Source of the DNA: Byssochlamys sp. IMV 00236
Taxonomy: Eukaryota; Ascomycota; Eurotiomycetes; Eurotiales; Thermoascaceae
DNA length: 64,000 nt
Direction: 5' to 3'
Assembly: GCA_001931875.2 (NCBI GenBank)
Contig: MSJH02000029.1
Span: forward strand, 1-64,000
Positions 48,729-61,391 of this stretch are shown here, piece after piece; positions within the stretch are counted from its first letter, which is position 1; each line of letters begins with the position of its first letter. A model generated the notes under the pieces. The model saw only the letters and a list, made by a program, of their open reading frames with translations. It was not told the origin of the DNA and did no database searches. The position numbers were made by a program, and so were the translations under genes.

Positions 48729-49067
48729 TATTAAGGTATAGGCTTAGGGAGTAAGTTAAAATAAATAGAATAAAGTAATTAATACTAGGACTAGCTATAA
48801 AATCTCTATTTAGCTAATTTAAACTAAAACGGGCTATTATAAGTAGGCTTAATAAATAAAATATAGCTTAAGAAACTTAAATTTAGATTAAGCTATATAC
48901 TAAAGATATCTTTATAAAATTATATAATTCTTTATATAATCTAGAAGAATTTAAGCCTTACTCTTTTAAATTAAATAAATATTAGCTAGTAGATTAATTA
49001 TTCTATTAAGATATCTTAAGGTAACCTTTTTTAAAACTCTTCTATTTCTTATACTAATACTATAATA
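48729..49067 (-). repeat. 3' LTR of element F
   Basis: 339 bp, paired with 54508-54846. A deleted third copy lies at 19051-19321. Confidence 0.9.
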
Positions 49068-49099
49068 ATATTTCTTTCTTTAAGGTTAAGCTTTATTAA

Positions 49100-52000
49100 G
49101 ACTATTTCTTAGCTTTAGCTTATTTAAATAGCGGCAGTAAAAGTTAGTAATAATCTCCTAAGTATACTATAGATAATATATAGGCTTTTTAATTAAGTTA
49201 TTATAACTTAACTACTTAATAATATATTATAATTAGAGGTCTTTATAACCTTAATATTCTTATTAGAAGTCTAAAATATCTTTAATAATTTATTTCTTAA
49301 GGTTATTAACTTTAATAAATAATAGTAAAAGTTATTTTTATTTAAATATAAAATCTTTAATAATAAGATAAAATAGGCTAATATTAAATATAAAATAAAT
49401 ATATATTAAAATAAGTAGATCTAGCTAGTAAGTATATAAGCTAATAACCTTAATAATATAGAATAGACTAAGATTCTTTTAGTTAAGTTTCTTCTAAGAG
49501 TATTAAGTATAGATATTCTAAATATTTAATTAAATAAATTATCTTATATAATAATAGTAAGCTAAGATTTAATAATAATTAATTTATTCTTTATAATAGG
49601 CTTAAGCAATATAAATCTAAGTATAGATATAATTTATAATATCTTATATCTTTTTAGTAAAGGCTTTAGTATCTTTAATAATAGGCTAGTTTATAAGCTA
49701 AATAAGCTTAAATTCTATATATAAATAGAACCTATAATTAATAAAAAAAATAATATTTTAATAGTCTTAGAATAATAGGAGTTTAATATAAATTTAGCTA
49801 AAGATAACTAGTTAACCTAATTATCTTATAAATAGTTAATATAAGCATATAAATATTATTTTAAGATAGTATTTATTCTCTTAATTTAATTATTAATCTT
49901 AGGGTAATAAATAATAAATAATAAGTTTATAATATTTAAATATTAAATTAAGTATTTCTAGAAAGTAATAATAAATTAAGAGCTTTAATTAGATATTATA
50001 ATCTTTAATAGCTTATAAAGCTTTTATATATAGTAAATATATAATTATATTATTTTTTTAATATTGTAAATAATATAATAAAGAATAAAATACTTTATTT
50101 TTATAAGTTAATCTATAATAACTAGTATAATATTATAATCTTAATAAGATATAAGTTTAGTAATAAAATCTATTAAGATATTTTATTAAGAATATTTAAG
50201 AATAGAAAGCTAGTATAAAACTCTTTAATAGCCTTTATTTAAGAGTATAATATAATAGTAAGTATAATAATTCTAGGTCTAATAATCTATATATTAATAT
50301 ATATTTAGTTAATAATATTCTTATAAGATTAAGTTATAAAGTTTATATTTTCTAAGGTATTTAAATATATATTTATTATAATATTCTTATAATAAGTAAG
50401 CTCTTAGCTTATTATAGTTAAAAATATATAAATAATCTTTATAATATAAATATTTTTCTCTTTATTAATAATTAACTAATATAATCTTAGAATAATAATT
50501 AGCTTTATAATTTAAGGCTTATAAAATAGATTATATTAAGTTATTAAGTAAGTAAGCTATATTTAGTAAGTCTTTAATATTAAGTAAATATTCTGATTTA
50601 TTAAGTATAATAAGGAAACTTAGCTAGTCTTATTTAATAGATAAAGCTACTTTTTTAATAGGCTAAATAGCCTTTTTAATAGGCTAAATTATTTCTTTAG
50701 CAGGTTAAATAATCTTAATAAATTAATTAGGTAATAAAATAAACTAGATAGGTTCTCTAAGCTAAATAGTTTAACTTCTTAAGATAAGTTAAGTAAGTAT
50801 TCTTATAAGTTTAGTAAAATTTTTAACTTTTTAAACTATTAAATTAATAAAATAAATATATTTTACTATTTAATTTCTAGTAATAGCTTCTAATTTTAGG
50901 GATCTTTAAATCTATAAATTAAGGTTCTCTTTTTTTAAGACTGTTTAGCTCTAATATTATAGCTATTTATTCCTTTTCTTAAGAAAATCTTTTAATCTCT
51001 TAATTAAGATATTAGGTTTTATTCCTTACTTTCTAGAATAATATATAATTTAAAAGTTAAACTATAATAAGAACTTAGATTAATAGGCTTATTACTAGTT
51101 TAATAGCTTAATTAATATAAAATATTTTAAGTTATAATAATCTATAATAATTTTAATTAATAATAATATATTTTTAAGTATTAAGCGCTATTTTTTAAAG
51201 TAATAAATAATTACTAATAGTTTTTTATTATAAATCTTATAATTATATTTTATAGTAAAGAGCTTCTTTAAGAAAAATATAATAAGATATAGAATTCTTT
51301 TATTATTATATTAAGATATAACTTTAGCTAATATATAATTAAATAAGTTAATTTTAACTATAACCTTATAAATCTAATTAAATAGCTTTAAGATTAAGGC
51401 TTAAATAAATACTTTTTTAAGGCTTTAAAATTAAACTAATAAATAAATATTTAATTAAAGAAAACTCTTTTTTAAGTTAAGTTTATAAGTAATATAATTA
51501 TCTTAAAAAGTTATAAATAAACTAATAATAAAAGTTATTAAACTTAATAAAGGCTTATATATTAATTATATAGGTTAGGGTCTTTTATTTAACAATTATT
51601 TTTACCTTATTTAAGTCTATTTTAATATAGTCTTAGCTAATAATAATATTTAAAAACTTAGTCTTAAAGATAATAAACTTATATTTTTAGACCTTTATAT
51701 ATAAGCCTATTTTATATAGCTTTTATAAAATAGTATAAATATATTAAATATATTTAAAACAGGTTATATTATATATTAAGATATTATTAAGGTATATAGT
51801 ATAAAAGATATTAAGGTAATCTTATAAGATATTATTAATAAACTATTAAAATATTACTAATACTTCTATTAAGCTAAATAATATTACTAATAATTTAAAT
51901 AGGCTAAGTTAAGTATAGAAGGCAGTTAAATATTTTTATCCTTTTTTAATATAAAGATTATTAAATATAGAAATAATATTAATATTTATAAAGTATTTTA

Positions 52001-54400
52001 TTTCTTTTAAATTATTTAAGGTTTTTTTAATTAAAAGTAGAGAATATTAATCTTTAATAGTTATTATATTTAAGGCTTAATAATCTATATAGATCTATAT
52101 TCTTTTATTAAGCTTCTTAATAAATAAAATTAGAGATATAATAAGTAATAAGCTTAAATAAATAAATTCTTTTTTTAGATTTTTTTTAATCTATTCCTTT
52201 AAGACTTTTAATTTATTTTAAGATATAATATATAAGAATTTAAAGAGGAGTAACTTCCTTTTTAATAGCTTAATATTATAGTTATAAAAATAATATAATA
52301 ATAAGCGCTTAGCCTCTTTAAGAAAAAAAATATTAATATAATCTTTAAACTCTTTAAATAGCAGATAAATAAAGTCTTTTTTCTAGATTTATTTAATTCT
52401 TAGAATAGTATCTAAGTCCTTTAAGGTAATTATAAATATTTAAGTATTTTTTTAAGTATAAGTAAAATAAGTAGCTAGAGAAATAAAGGCTATATTTCTT
52501 TTTTTTAATCTTCTAAGTCTTAGGGGTAAGTATTAGAATAAAGCCTTTAAGAGAATATTATATAGGGTAAGTATCTTAATTAACTTTAAGAGTATATTAT
52601 AATTTTTTTAATAATAATTATTATTAAAAATAATATTATAAATAATAAATTATAGATATAAGTTATAATACTTTAATTAAGAGAGTCTTAAAATAATAAG
52701 GTAATATACTAGTTAAATAATATAAAATTTAATATTCTTTTTAAAATAATCCTTAATTTTTATATTTATCTAAATATAGTATATAATCTTCTTATTCTTT
52801 AATTCTCTTCTATTAAATATATATAAAATAATTAGGCTTTTTAAGAAAATAAGTACTAATTTCTAGTTTTTAGCCTATTCTTAATTTATAAATCCTTATC
52901 TTTTAGCTTTAATATTAAGTAAGGTATAAGTTAGTAAATAAATCTTCTTTTTCTTCTTTTTTAATATTATAAGTAATATTATTATTTTTAATTATTATAA
53001 ATATTTCTTAAGATTAATTTTATAAATAATAGTAGCAGAAATTTAAATAATATATAATTCTTAAGCTTAGCTATAATTTATTCTAGGCTTACTTTTTTTA
53101 TTAAAAACTAATTAAAGGATAAACTATATAAATTTAAGAACTAAATTACTTAAAGAATTTAAGAGTAAGATTTATATATAGCTATAGCTTAAATCTTCTA
53201 ATAATTATCTAAGTATAAATAATTTTTAATATAATATTTTAGGGAGCTATATTAAAAATAAGCACTAGTTTTATAATATAATAGGCTATATTCTTTTTTA
53301 TTTAAGTGTTTAGAAATATTTAGGTTTATTAAGTTATATAATTATATTAAGGCTAGTTTACTTTTCTATATAGAGCTTTTTTAAGGCTAGTTATTATATC
53401 TTATAGCTAAGGTAAAACTTAGAATAAATAAAGAAGATTAAGTATATTAAGTAAGTCTTAAAATAGTAATATAAGTCTTTATAATAAGAGGCTAATTTAT
53501 AATATATTAATAATAATAGTTCTTAAAATCTTATAAAAATTTAATAAACTAATAATATTTATAATTTAGAGGCTAGCTATATAATAATATTCTCTAGAAT
53601 TCTTAGCTAATAGCTTACTTAAATAAGATAAATAATATTTTTTTAAATATTTCTTCTTTTAAATTAAGTGCTAAAACTTAATAAAAAAGATTTTAAATTT
53701 TTTATTAATTTAATAGAGGTTAAATAATTTATTATATATATTATTTATATAATTAAGATTATTAAATATATACTTTAAGATATTTAAAATCTCTTAATAA
53801 TTGCTAAAAATATAAGTCTTATCTTTAATATATAATAATATTTAAGTATAGGGTATACTTTTTAAATAATTAATTATATAAGCTATATAGCTTTAAGGGA
53901 TTAAAAATTAGTCTTAATTAATTATTATCTTTTTTTAAATTTAAGCTATAAAGTATTAAAGATTCTTTTAATTACCTTTAAACTTATTTAAATTAAGGAG
54001 TTTTTTTAAAAATCTAGGGATAAAGAAAGATATAATAATAAATATTTTAAATACTCCTATTAAAGTAGCTATAAGTCTCTTAATATTAGGCTTAAGTTTA
54101 AATATAAATATAGATATATTTATAATAAAAATAGCTATATAATAAGTTTAATCTTTCTTAAGAATAGCTTAAATATATTATTATTTTTTTTATTAAGCTA
54201 TATCTTTTAATATTATTAAATAGCCTTAAGATTAATATTTTCTTATTTAAATCTTTATTATATAATTATAAACTTCTGCTAAAGTTTTTAAAATCTTATT
54301 TTAATTTATTTAATATATTAGTTAGCTTTATTTATAGATAATTTAATTCTAGTAATATATTTATATACTAAGTAATAATAATTATATTATTTTAGCCTAT
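49100..54400 (-). pseudogene. Decayed gag-pol of element F
   Basis: RT is readable on the minus strand between about 52230 and 51700: a KKNLFI-AYYLLYL block (from KGFIRPSxSPxxSP), [36 protein letters not shown] (from LTAFRTRFGLFEYLV) and the catalytic box TIYLNNILIYS at about 51770-51800. These are gypsy RT motifs in the right order. Gag should lie at 52.5-54.4 kb and RNase H/integrase at 49.1-51.6 kb, but no unambiguous motif was read there. All frames are broken by TAA/TAG. Confidence 0.75.
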
Positions 54401-54507
54401 AGTTAATAATAATATACTTAATAAATTTCCTTAGAATAATTAGTAAAAATAGAAGAATTAGGGTAAATATTATTAATAATATTAACTCTTAAATAGAAGC
54501 TATATAA

Positions 54508-54846
54508 TATTAAGATATAGGCTTAAAGAGCAGGTTAAAATAAATAAAATAAGGTAGTTAATATTAAGACTAGCTATAAGATTTCTATTTAACTAATTTA
54601 AATTAAAATAAGCTATTATAAGCAGGCTTAATAAATAAGATATAATTTAAAAAGCTTAAATTTAAATTAAGCTATATACTAAAGATATCTTTATAAAGTT
54701 ATATAACTTCTTATATAATCTAAAAAAGTTTAAGCCTTACTTTTTTAAATTAAATAAGTATTAGCTAGCGGGTTAATTATCCTATTAAAATGCTCTAGGG
54801 CAGTCTTCTCTAAGACTCTTCTATCTCCTATACTAGCACTATAATA
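54508..54846 (-). repeat. 5' LTR of element F
   Basis: 339 bp. About 40 bp inside it (54466-54507) match the piece next to the LTR remnant at 19051. Confidence 0.9.
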
Positions 54847-54851
54847 CTAAG

Positions 54852-55589
54852 TATAATTTATTAAGGCCCTTATATTAAGCTTAAAATATTAAAAAACTAT
54901 AAAAATACTAATATTAGCTAAAAGAGTAAAGAGAGAAAATACTTATTAATATTACTCTATAAACTCTTTATAATATTTAGTAAAGGTTAATTATATATTT
55001 AGTAAGTACTTAAAGTACTCCCTAAATACTCTATAAATGTTTATTATTACTTAACAGTACTTCTATAGTTAAGCTAATAACCAGTGCTTAGTAAGTGCTA
55101 AATAAGTGCTCAGCACTACTCACTGACTAAGTCAGGCTATAGTTATATAGACCCTTACAAAAGCGGCGTGGGATAGAAGAAGAAGCTGGGAGGTTATCGC
55201 ACATATTTGCTACATATATCGTACCTAGGTAGTTAGTGAGGGTGCGCTTCTGCCCAACGAGCATTACTAGTAAACCAGATAAGAGCAAGTATTATGAAAA
55301 ACAGCCAAAGCCGCCACGGTTATATCAAGTAGGACCTGAGTATTCCTTACACAGCATTCATGCCATAGTGATGATTCTTAGAGTCAATGATATCTAGGAT
55401 GGAATTCAATTCGCACACCTGACAGCTTCTATGAAAACGTTACGAACGCAAATCGAAGTATATGTATTATCACGTCCCTTGGACACCAAAAATAAATATA
55501 TCTAACATGATCGCTCGCGCAAAAGGGTATTTTGAATATCAGGCACGCACAAATAAGACTGAATCATCAAATCGACCTGAGTGGAGTTA
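54852..55589. other. RIP gradient and 3' flank of the 640-aa gene
   Basis: A+T-rich up to about 55030, then normal. At 55080-55125 the phrase agtgct/agtaagtgctaaataagtg recurs in short direct and inverted form. No gene is seen. Plus-strand open stretches from 55462 are mirror frames of the minus-strand gene. Confidence 0.5.
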
Positions 55590-57512
55590 TCACAGGACTT
55601 TAACCTTCATCCATTCAACTGTGCCAACACCCAAGTTGAGTCCGTTCCGCGCCCACCATTCCCGAACTCGTTGTTCGGCCCCCGAAGATGGATCCGCGTC
55701 TTCAAGGGCTTCTTCAATGTCGCAGGTCTTGAACTCTACTCGTAGTCCACTGCGTCGCCACCATTCGAGAACGTCGTCGTGTCCATTCTTTGTTGCACCG
55801 ACAAGGACCTGGTTATCGAAAATCATCTTCGGTCCCTTAAGACGGAACCAAAGGTCGAGGACCCCAACGTGTCCGTGTGTGCTGGCAATGCGAGCAACGG
55901 ACTCCGTATGTGTATAGGGAATACCAGAAGCATCCCACCAAGCTATAGAAGCCGTGCTACCAGATTGGGCGGCGAGGAGTACAGATTTTCCGGATTTGAG
56001 AGGAATTGGACGCGAGGGCGGAGCATTTGCAGAGGCGTTCTTCCACCATTCGAGGACATTAACGCGGCCTTCCGCACTTGCAGATTCGAGCGCTCGTTCG
56101 GTGTATCGAAGTGGCAGACCAGATGTACGCCACCATTCTAGCACATTAACGAAGCCAGCTCGAGATGCTCCGTCAACCGCGTCAGCAATGTATTCTTTCG
56201 TCGGGAGAGCAGCAGCGTCACGCCACCACGTCAGGATGGTAGGGTTCCCGTAGATGGCAGAGGCACGATAAGGAAGATTGGTCAGGCGGGTAGTGGTCCA
56301 GAAAAGATCAAGGTGGTTTTCGGCAAGGTAGGTGAGGATATCGGTTCTGGAAAACTTGAAGATCAAATGGCATGCAAGATCCGACAACGGCTTCCAGCGA
56401 GGTAAAGCTTCGATGCGGGACTTGATGGCCGTGAATGAGCCTCTGAGAATGGTGTACTCAAGGGATGCTGGCGTTGACATTTTGAGGACGTGCGACTGCC
56501 ACTCCTTTGGAACTGGCAGATTCGTCTGAATGCCGACGGCTTTGGCGATTTCCCAGTCCCGCAGGTGGTCTTCGAAGATGCTCAACCATAGCTCCAGCGG
56601 TAATGAGCGCGGGCCCTCAGCCCTGCCAGATCCATTTGTAGGATGCTCAAGGCGCTTCTGCATTTGGGCCCTAGACTTATCTAAGGGCGTCTGCATAAGA
56701 TCCTTTGCAACATTCTTCTCAACTGCGTCGTCTCCTGGACGATCTGTTCGTCCATTATTTTGTGTGTCGGGTGAGGACAGTCCGAGTGCCTTCCGGATAA
56801 CTTCGTCGAAAACCCCCAAGCCATCCCAGGGCACCTGGACCAGTTCGTCCGGGCTCACGGACTTCCACAAGATAGGAGCAATGACACTGACCCAAGGCCA
56901 ATACGTCTCGATATCCCTCAGTTGCCGTTTGGTCAATGGATTCTTCCATTCCTGCAACGTCATGCCCGGAACCAATACCACAGACTTTGTTGAATCCCAG
57001 GCCCGCAACAACGCCAACGTCAGAGTATTCGTCAGGCCGGAGAGCATCGACCCTAAGGTGCCCGCATCTATAGGGGCGACAATGAGCATATCCGCCCAGT
57101 CACAGAGCTCTGCGGCTTTCGCCCTCAACCACCTCCGCGGCCCAGTCTTCCTCTCGAAAGTGTGACTTTCCACCGAATCCATGTAATGCGGGATCTTATT
57201 CGCACCGGCGAGCAAGGCGGATGGTTCGTCCGTGATCAATCGTAGTTCCACATCTGGGTTCTGAACGAGGGAGGGCAGGATGGTATCCACGAAAGCACTG
57301 TCTGTCGACAAGAGGAGTCGTCTGCGACGGCCGGTCGCCGTGTCTGTCTCCTGGTGCTCTCCATTGATAAGTATTGCACTACTGGTGCCATTCTCGTCGA
57401 GGTGGTCGTCGTCGTTATCTTGATCGATGGCCCTCTCGCGAATGCACACCCTCTTGACACTCTTCTGGTCCTGCGGTATCACTTGGAGATCCGCACAAAG
57501 ACCGATAGCCAT
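55590..57512 (-). CDS. Flavoprotein-domain / F-box-like / ankyrin-like repeat fusion protein, 640 aa
   Basis: The first ATG of the frame is at 57510-57512; the open frame extends upstream to a GTG, which a fungus would not use. Residues 1-64 are a low-complexity, Asp-rich lead. Residues about 65-244 form a flavoprotein domain like PPC decarboxylase/Hal3: LLLSTDSAF start, CDWADMLIVAPIDAGTLGSM, GLTNTLTLALLRAW, then VLVPGMT...NPLT. In the enzymes these are the substrate-binding APxxANT and PAMN motifs. Here N is G in the first and PAMN is PGMT, and the usual His before ELxxWAD is absent, so catalysis is doubtful while FMN binding is possible. A disordered linker leads to an F-box-like segment LPLELWLSIFEDHLRDWEIA (about 304-323), then about six degenerate ankyrin-like repeats (390-635) with VLEWWRxSGLPL as signature. 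Role unknown; F-box plus repeats suggests ubiquitin-ligase substrate binding, an inference. Codon use is normal, with no RIP stops. Confidence 0.82.
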   Translation of the reverse strand: MAIGLCADLQVIPQDQKSVKRVCIRERAIDQDNDDDHLDENGTSSAILINGEHQETDTATGRRRRLLLSTDSAFVDTILPSLVQNPDVELRLITDEPSALLAGANKIPHYMDSVESHTFERKTGPRRWLRAKAAELCDWADMLIVAPIDAGTLGSMLSGLTNTLTLALLRAWDSTKSVVLVPGMTLQEWKNPLTKRQLRDIETYWPWVSVIAPILWKSVSPDELVQVPWDGLGVFDEVIRKALGLSSPDTQNNGRTDRPGDDAVEKNVAKDLMQTPLDKSRAQMQKRLEHPTNGSGRAEGPRSLPLELWLSIFEDHLRDWEIAKAVGIQTNLPVPKEWQSHVLKMSTPASLEYTILRGSFTAIKSRIEALPRWKPLSDLACHLIFKFSRTDILTYLAENHLDLFWTTTRLTNLPYRASAIYGNPTILTWWRDAAALPTKEYIADAVDGASRAGFVNVLEWWRTSGLPLRYTERALESASAEGRVNVLEWWKNASANAPPSRPIPLKSGKSVLLAAQSGSTASIAWWDASGIPYTHTESVARIASTHGHVGVLDLWFRLKGPKMIFDNQVLVGATKNGHDDVLEWWRRSGLRVEFKTCDIEEALEDADPSSGAEQRVREWWARNGLNLGVGTVEWMKVKVL

Positions 57513-58317
57513 CCTCCAGATCGAGGACTTCACCTCACACCAAAAGGTTTTATTGTACTCGTGGTACGATAATCTCGGGCGACAATAGCTGAGGATTCGA
57601 TATGAGGACGGTCAGGATCGAGGGACGTAATAGTTAGGCGAGTAAGACTGGGCAACGGACAATCAATCTCTCCAGTTTTGACAGATTTCCGCAGTCAGCA
57701 CTAGGATTGCGCCCTGGTCTGTATAGATGAACAGTTTCAATAATAGCGGAATCACTTCCGACGGTTAAGGACGGGCAAAAGGATCGTTGTTATACACGGC
57801 CCACTTCGATCTGGCGAGAAGAAGTCCGATCCCTCTCCACTGGATGTAGGGTGCGTAGGGTAGCAAAGGGATCGCAGATCACCGTCTGATTTCTTCCAAC
57901 GAATGTCAAGCACCAGTGCAGTTCGAACGTGTCAGCCGTTGCTTTGATCGGACGGACAAGGCGGTGTGGAATGGGAAAGCTGCGGCGTTGGACGAGAAGT
58001 GGATGGTCGATATGCACTGGTTCATCGAGTTGTAGCTTCAAGAACAACGATGCGATTCCGTCGCCACCTCTTCGCCCCAGCCGCAGGGTTCTTCTTCGAA
58101 TACCAAACCAAACCAAACAATCCAAATTGCATTGAAATCGCACTTCTTTGGTTCGGTAGCGTTAATTAATACATGACAGTCGTGACCGAGACAATTCCTC
58201 CGTACTTAACGGGTCCAAGCTCTGGAGAAATAGTCACTAAAGAACTCCTTTTTTTCGACTCGATAACGGGCTATCTTCGGCCCCTCCTGGAGACGGGCTC
58301 TACTCCGTAGTTAAATA
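57513..58317. other. Upstream region of the 640-aa gene
   Basis: Normal base composition and likely promoter. A minus-strand open stretch (57790-58143) has no ATG at its start (GTG only) and no recognised domain, though its composition is protein-like, so a missed exon cannot be excluded. A short ccaaa run (58102-58120) is present. Confidence 0.45.
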
Positions 58318-58322
58318 ATAAT

Positions 58323-58450
58323 TGAAGGAAGCGGGAGAAAGCTTGCTTGATTGGATCTAGGAGCTAGGCGAAGCCTATATGGGCTCGCTAGGTCATGTGA
58401 TCGCTAGGGAGCAGGGTGCTGAAAGGGGCAGCCGGAGGGGGCCTTTAATA
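58323..58450 (-). repeat. 3' LTR of element I
   Basis: 128 bp. It differs from the 5' copy at 7 positions, all transitions. Much less A+T-rich than the interior, with gctaggcgaagcc and gatcgctaggg intact. Confidence 0.95.
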
Positions 58451-58599
58451 CCTACCCTCATACTGAGCACTAGGGAATATATAGCAACTATCTAAATAAT
58501 TAAATATAAATAAATAGGACTAACTAGAAAGCAGATAGTATATAAAAATAAAGAAATAAGCAGTCTAATTATATAATTAAGCAGTTATAGTTAAGCTAA

Positions 58600-61049
58600 G
58601 CTGCTTAAGCTAGGTTTAGAATTTTAGAATTATTAGTCCCTTTATAAAACTATTAATAATATTATCTGCTAAATTAATATATTTTAAATTAATTATACCT
58701 TAAGTAAATATATTATAGATATAGTAGAACTATATATTAATATACTTAGAGTATTTAGTGCTAATAAGAGCATAGATTAAATCTTAAGCTCTATTATTAT
58801 TAATATTTAATATAATTAGACTAGTATCTTTTATAATACCTATATTAATTATTAAATAATATATCTATTAAGCTTCTCTAGCAGCTTTAGAAGTAGCTAT
58901 ATATTCTACCTTATTAAAGCTAATTAAGATATAGGTTTATTTATAGATCTTTTATAAAATAAATCTGCTAATAAATATAAAAATATATCTTAATATAGAA
59001 TAATATTTATTATAATCCTTAATATAATTAAAGTTATAGTAGGCTTATAAAAATCTAATATCTCTATTACCTTTATAATATATAATATTATAGTTAAGAT
59101 ATTTAGCTAAATAATATATAATATACTTTAAAGCTATATAACTTTTTAAAGTTAAATAAGAATTTCTCTTAGCTAGCAGGCTTATAATCTTAGATAAATT
59201 AAAGTAAGTTTTAATAGCTAGCTATTAGCAGCAGCTAATATCTTATTAATATTCTTTAATATTAACTATAGAATTAGGCTTATTATTAATTTAAAGCTTA
59301 AAATCTATAAGAGATTTAATATAGCTAAAATCTTTCTATCTAAAAAATTAAATAAATTTATATATATACTCTATCTAGATAAGCTATATACTCTTCTTAT
59401 TATAGGAAACTTCTATTCCTAAATAATATTTAATAGGCCCTAAGTTCTTTATTTTAAATTGCTTAGAGATATTATTATAAACTACTTAAGCAATAGATTA
59501 TTTAAGAATATATATAGAGAAGTTATTAATATAGGTAATAATATAAATATTTTCTATAATAATTAAAATCTAAAGGCAAGGGTTATATAGAGATAGTCTA
59601 AACCTAATACTAAGTAAATACTCTGCTAAGGTATTATACTATATCTTCGCAGAGGAGGTTAATCTATAGAGAGCTTAGTCTAGTTTATAAACTAAAATAC
59701 TACCTTCTCCTTTATAAAAGCCTATAGGCTAAAGCATATAAATATTATATTTTAATTTCTTATTTAAGAAGGCTTATATAATATTAGCCTAAAAAATAGC
59801 CCAGCTATAATAAATAGCAAATATTATTAATATATTAATAATTATAGTAGAGACTACTAAAGCATAGGTTATTATATTAAATATAGTCTTATTAAGTATA
59901 TTACTATAAATAACCTAGTAAGCTTTATAAATAATTAAATTATTAGGACTCTCTTTCTTTTTATATATCTATCTACTAGGTATAAAATAAGTCTTAAAAA
60001 AAAACTTATCTTAACAAATTAAATATTAGCATTTTTATTATATTAGTAGATTAATTTCTTTCCTTATAGCTTCTTGCTACTAGGAAGCTTTAGTATATAT
60101 TATAGCAGCTTTATAAGACTTAAGAATATTTAATTTCTCTTAAAATAAAACTATATAAATCCTTATTAAATTAATAGGTTAATACTAGATAATATTAAAA
60201 TCTTTAATAAGATTAGTTTCTTTATTATATACTATAAGATTCTTAGCATTAGTTAGATTTAATATAATAGCCAAAATAATAAATGCTAGCTTATAAAGCT
60301 TAGGGCTAAGCTTTACTAGTATAGTAATATTATTTATATAAAAATATAAAGTTTATATTACTATTTTAATAGCAGTATTTAGTAATAGTATATTACTTTT
60401 ATTAAATATATTAAGAAATAGGGCTAGTTTATCCTTTAGGAAAAGCTTATTTAATAGAGCTTTAGGGCCGGTTAATAAATAATATACTAAAGCTCTAAAT
60501 TAATATAGATATAAAGCTATAATAAGGGTATTCCTTTAAGCTTAAGCTAGGACGCGCTATTTAATAGGCTTAATATTACTACTATAAAATATAGCTCCTA
60601 AGGTATAATTATAGAATAGTAGAACTAAAATAAAGATTTAATTTATAATATATATACTATATTAAATAGTATATAGCTAAAGAGAATATTTTAAACTAGA
60701 GTTAATTATTATAGCTTAGGCTTACTCTATAATAGTCCTTATAAAATATTTGCTTATATTATCTTACTAAGGTATATAAGCAGTTATAGGTTTATAAGCA
60801 ATACTTAATATCTTAAAAAAAGTATCTAGAGCTTTAATATAAAGCTTATTATTTAACTAAATATAGGTAATTTAAAAACTCTCTATATTTAATTAATATA
60901 TTAAATTATTAATAAAAGATAGAATATAGGCTTTATCTATTATAGGATATACCTACTTATAACAAGTAGTATTATCTATAATTAATAGTATATATCTTAT
61001 CTTAATATAGCTAGGGAGGTCTTTATTAGTTTTATAATTTAATATATAC
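58600..61049 (-). pseudogene. Decayed copia pol (integrase core, RT, RNase H) of element I
   Basis: The minus strand reads integrase at about 61040-60570 (YILLIIDNTTCYKWVYPIID, TAYIPQQDNISKYFIRTIIE, then AIIINSSLKYSLQLYTIQYS, from TPYTPQQNGVAERxNRTIxE and what follows). RT follows with SLYNPCL and the catalytic box IYIITYINNFSIY near 59530-59560. RNase H near 58960-58880 reads NKVEYIATSKAARE (from STEAEYIATSxAAxE). This order is diagnostic of Ty1/copia. Stops are TAA/TAG. Confidence 0.85.
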
Positions 61050-61391
61050 TGTTATAGGAAGATATATTAAGACTTAGCATAGAGTCTTTAAGCGAGTAAG
61101 TATTAAGAAGGAAGAGAAGGGTATTCAGCTTCGGAGCTTAGAGTAAAGCTAGAGGAAAAGCTCTAGCTATAAACTGATATAGTAAACTAATAATAATCTA
61201 ATGCTGAACTGATACTGAATAATAATAGAAAGAAAAAGCTAATTATTTCATTCTGAATAACTAAAAGGTATCATCTCCTTCTTATTTTCCTCCTCTCCTG
61301 CTTTACTTATAGACTTTTTAAAGACTTTAAGCAAAAGCATATAACCTCTTGACTAATTACATTCTTTACACTAATCCTCCTTACTATAATA
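61050..61391 (-). repeat. Solo LTR of the B/C gypsy family
   Basis: 342 bp, from tgttatagg to ccttactataata. It is the best preserved copy of this LTR, retaining CpA/TpG sites lost in B and C. No internal sequence is attached, so it is a solo LTR left by LTR-LTR recombination. It lies within the N-terminal integrase region of copia element I. A clean target duplication was not found (tatac left, cctgc right). Confidence 0.85.

Larger units (their letters stand above)
48729..54846 (-). mobile_element. Complete Ty3/gypsy element F, minus strand (6.1 kb)
   Basis: The two LTRs are exactly 339 bp each (48729-49067 and 54508-54846), start tattaag and end actataata, and are flanked by an identical 5-bp duplication ctaag (48724-48728 and 54847-54851). 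The minus strand encodes gypsy RT about 2.3 kb from the 5' (right) LTR. A purine run aaagaaagaaa on the minus strand adjoins the left LTR, confirming orientation. Confidence 0.92.

Noticed and set aside
23900..55000. Centromere
   Set aside because: A+T-rich RIP-degraded repeats can form fungal centromeres, but nothing in the sequence separates this from ordinary pericentric or interstitial repeat blocks; it would need CenH3 ChIP data.
55462..57165. Plus-strand open frames over the 640-aa gene
   Set aside because: Antisense shadows of the minus-strand gene, which has clear domains.
57513..57533. Upstream start of the 640-aa frame at 57533
   Set aside because: That codon is GTG; the first ATG is at 57512, so seven residues were removed.
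57790..58143. 117-aa minus-strand open frame
   Set aside because: No ATG at its start and no recognised domain. Kept only as a possible missed exon.
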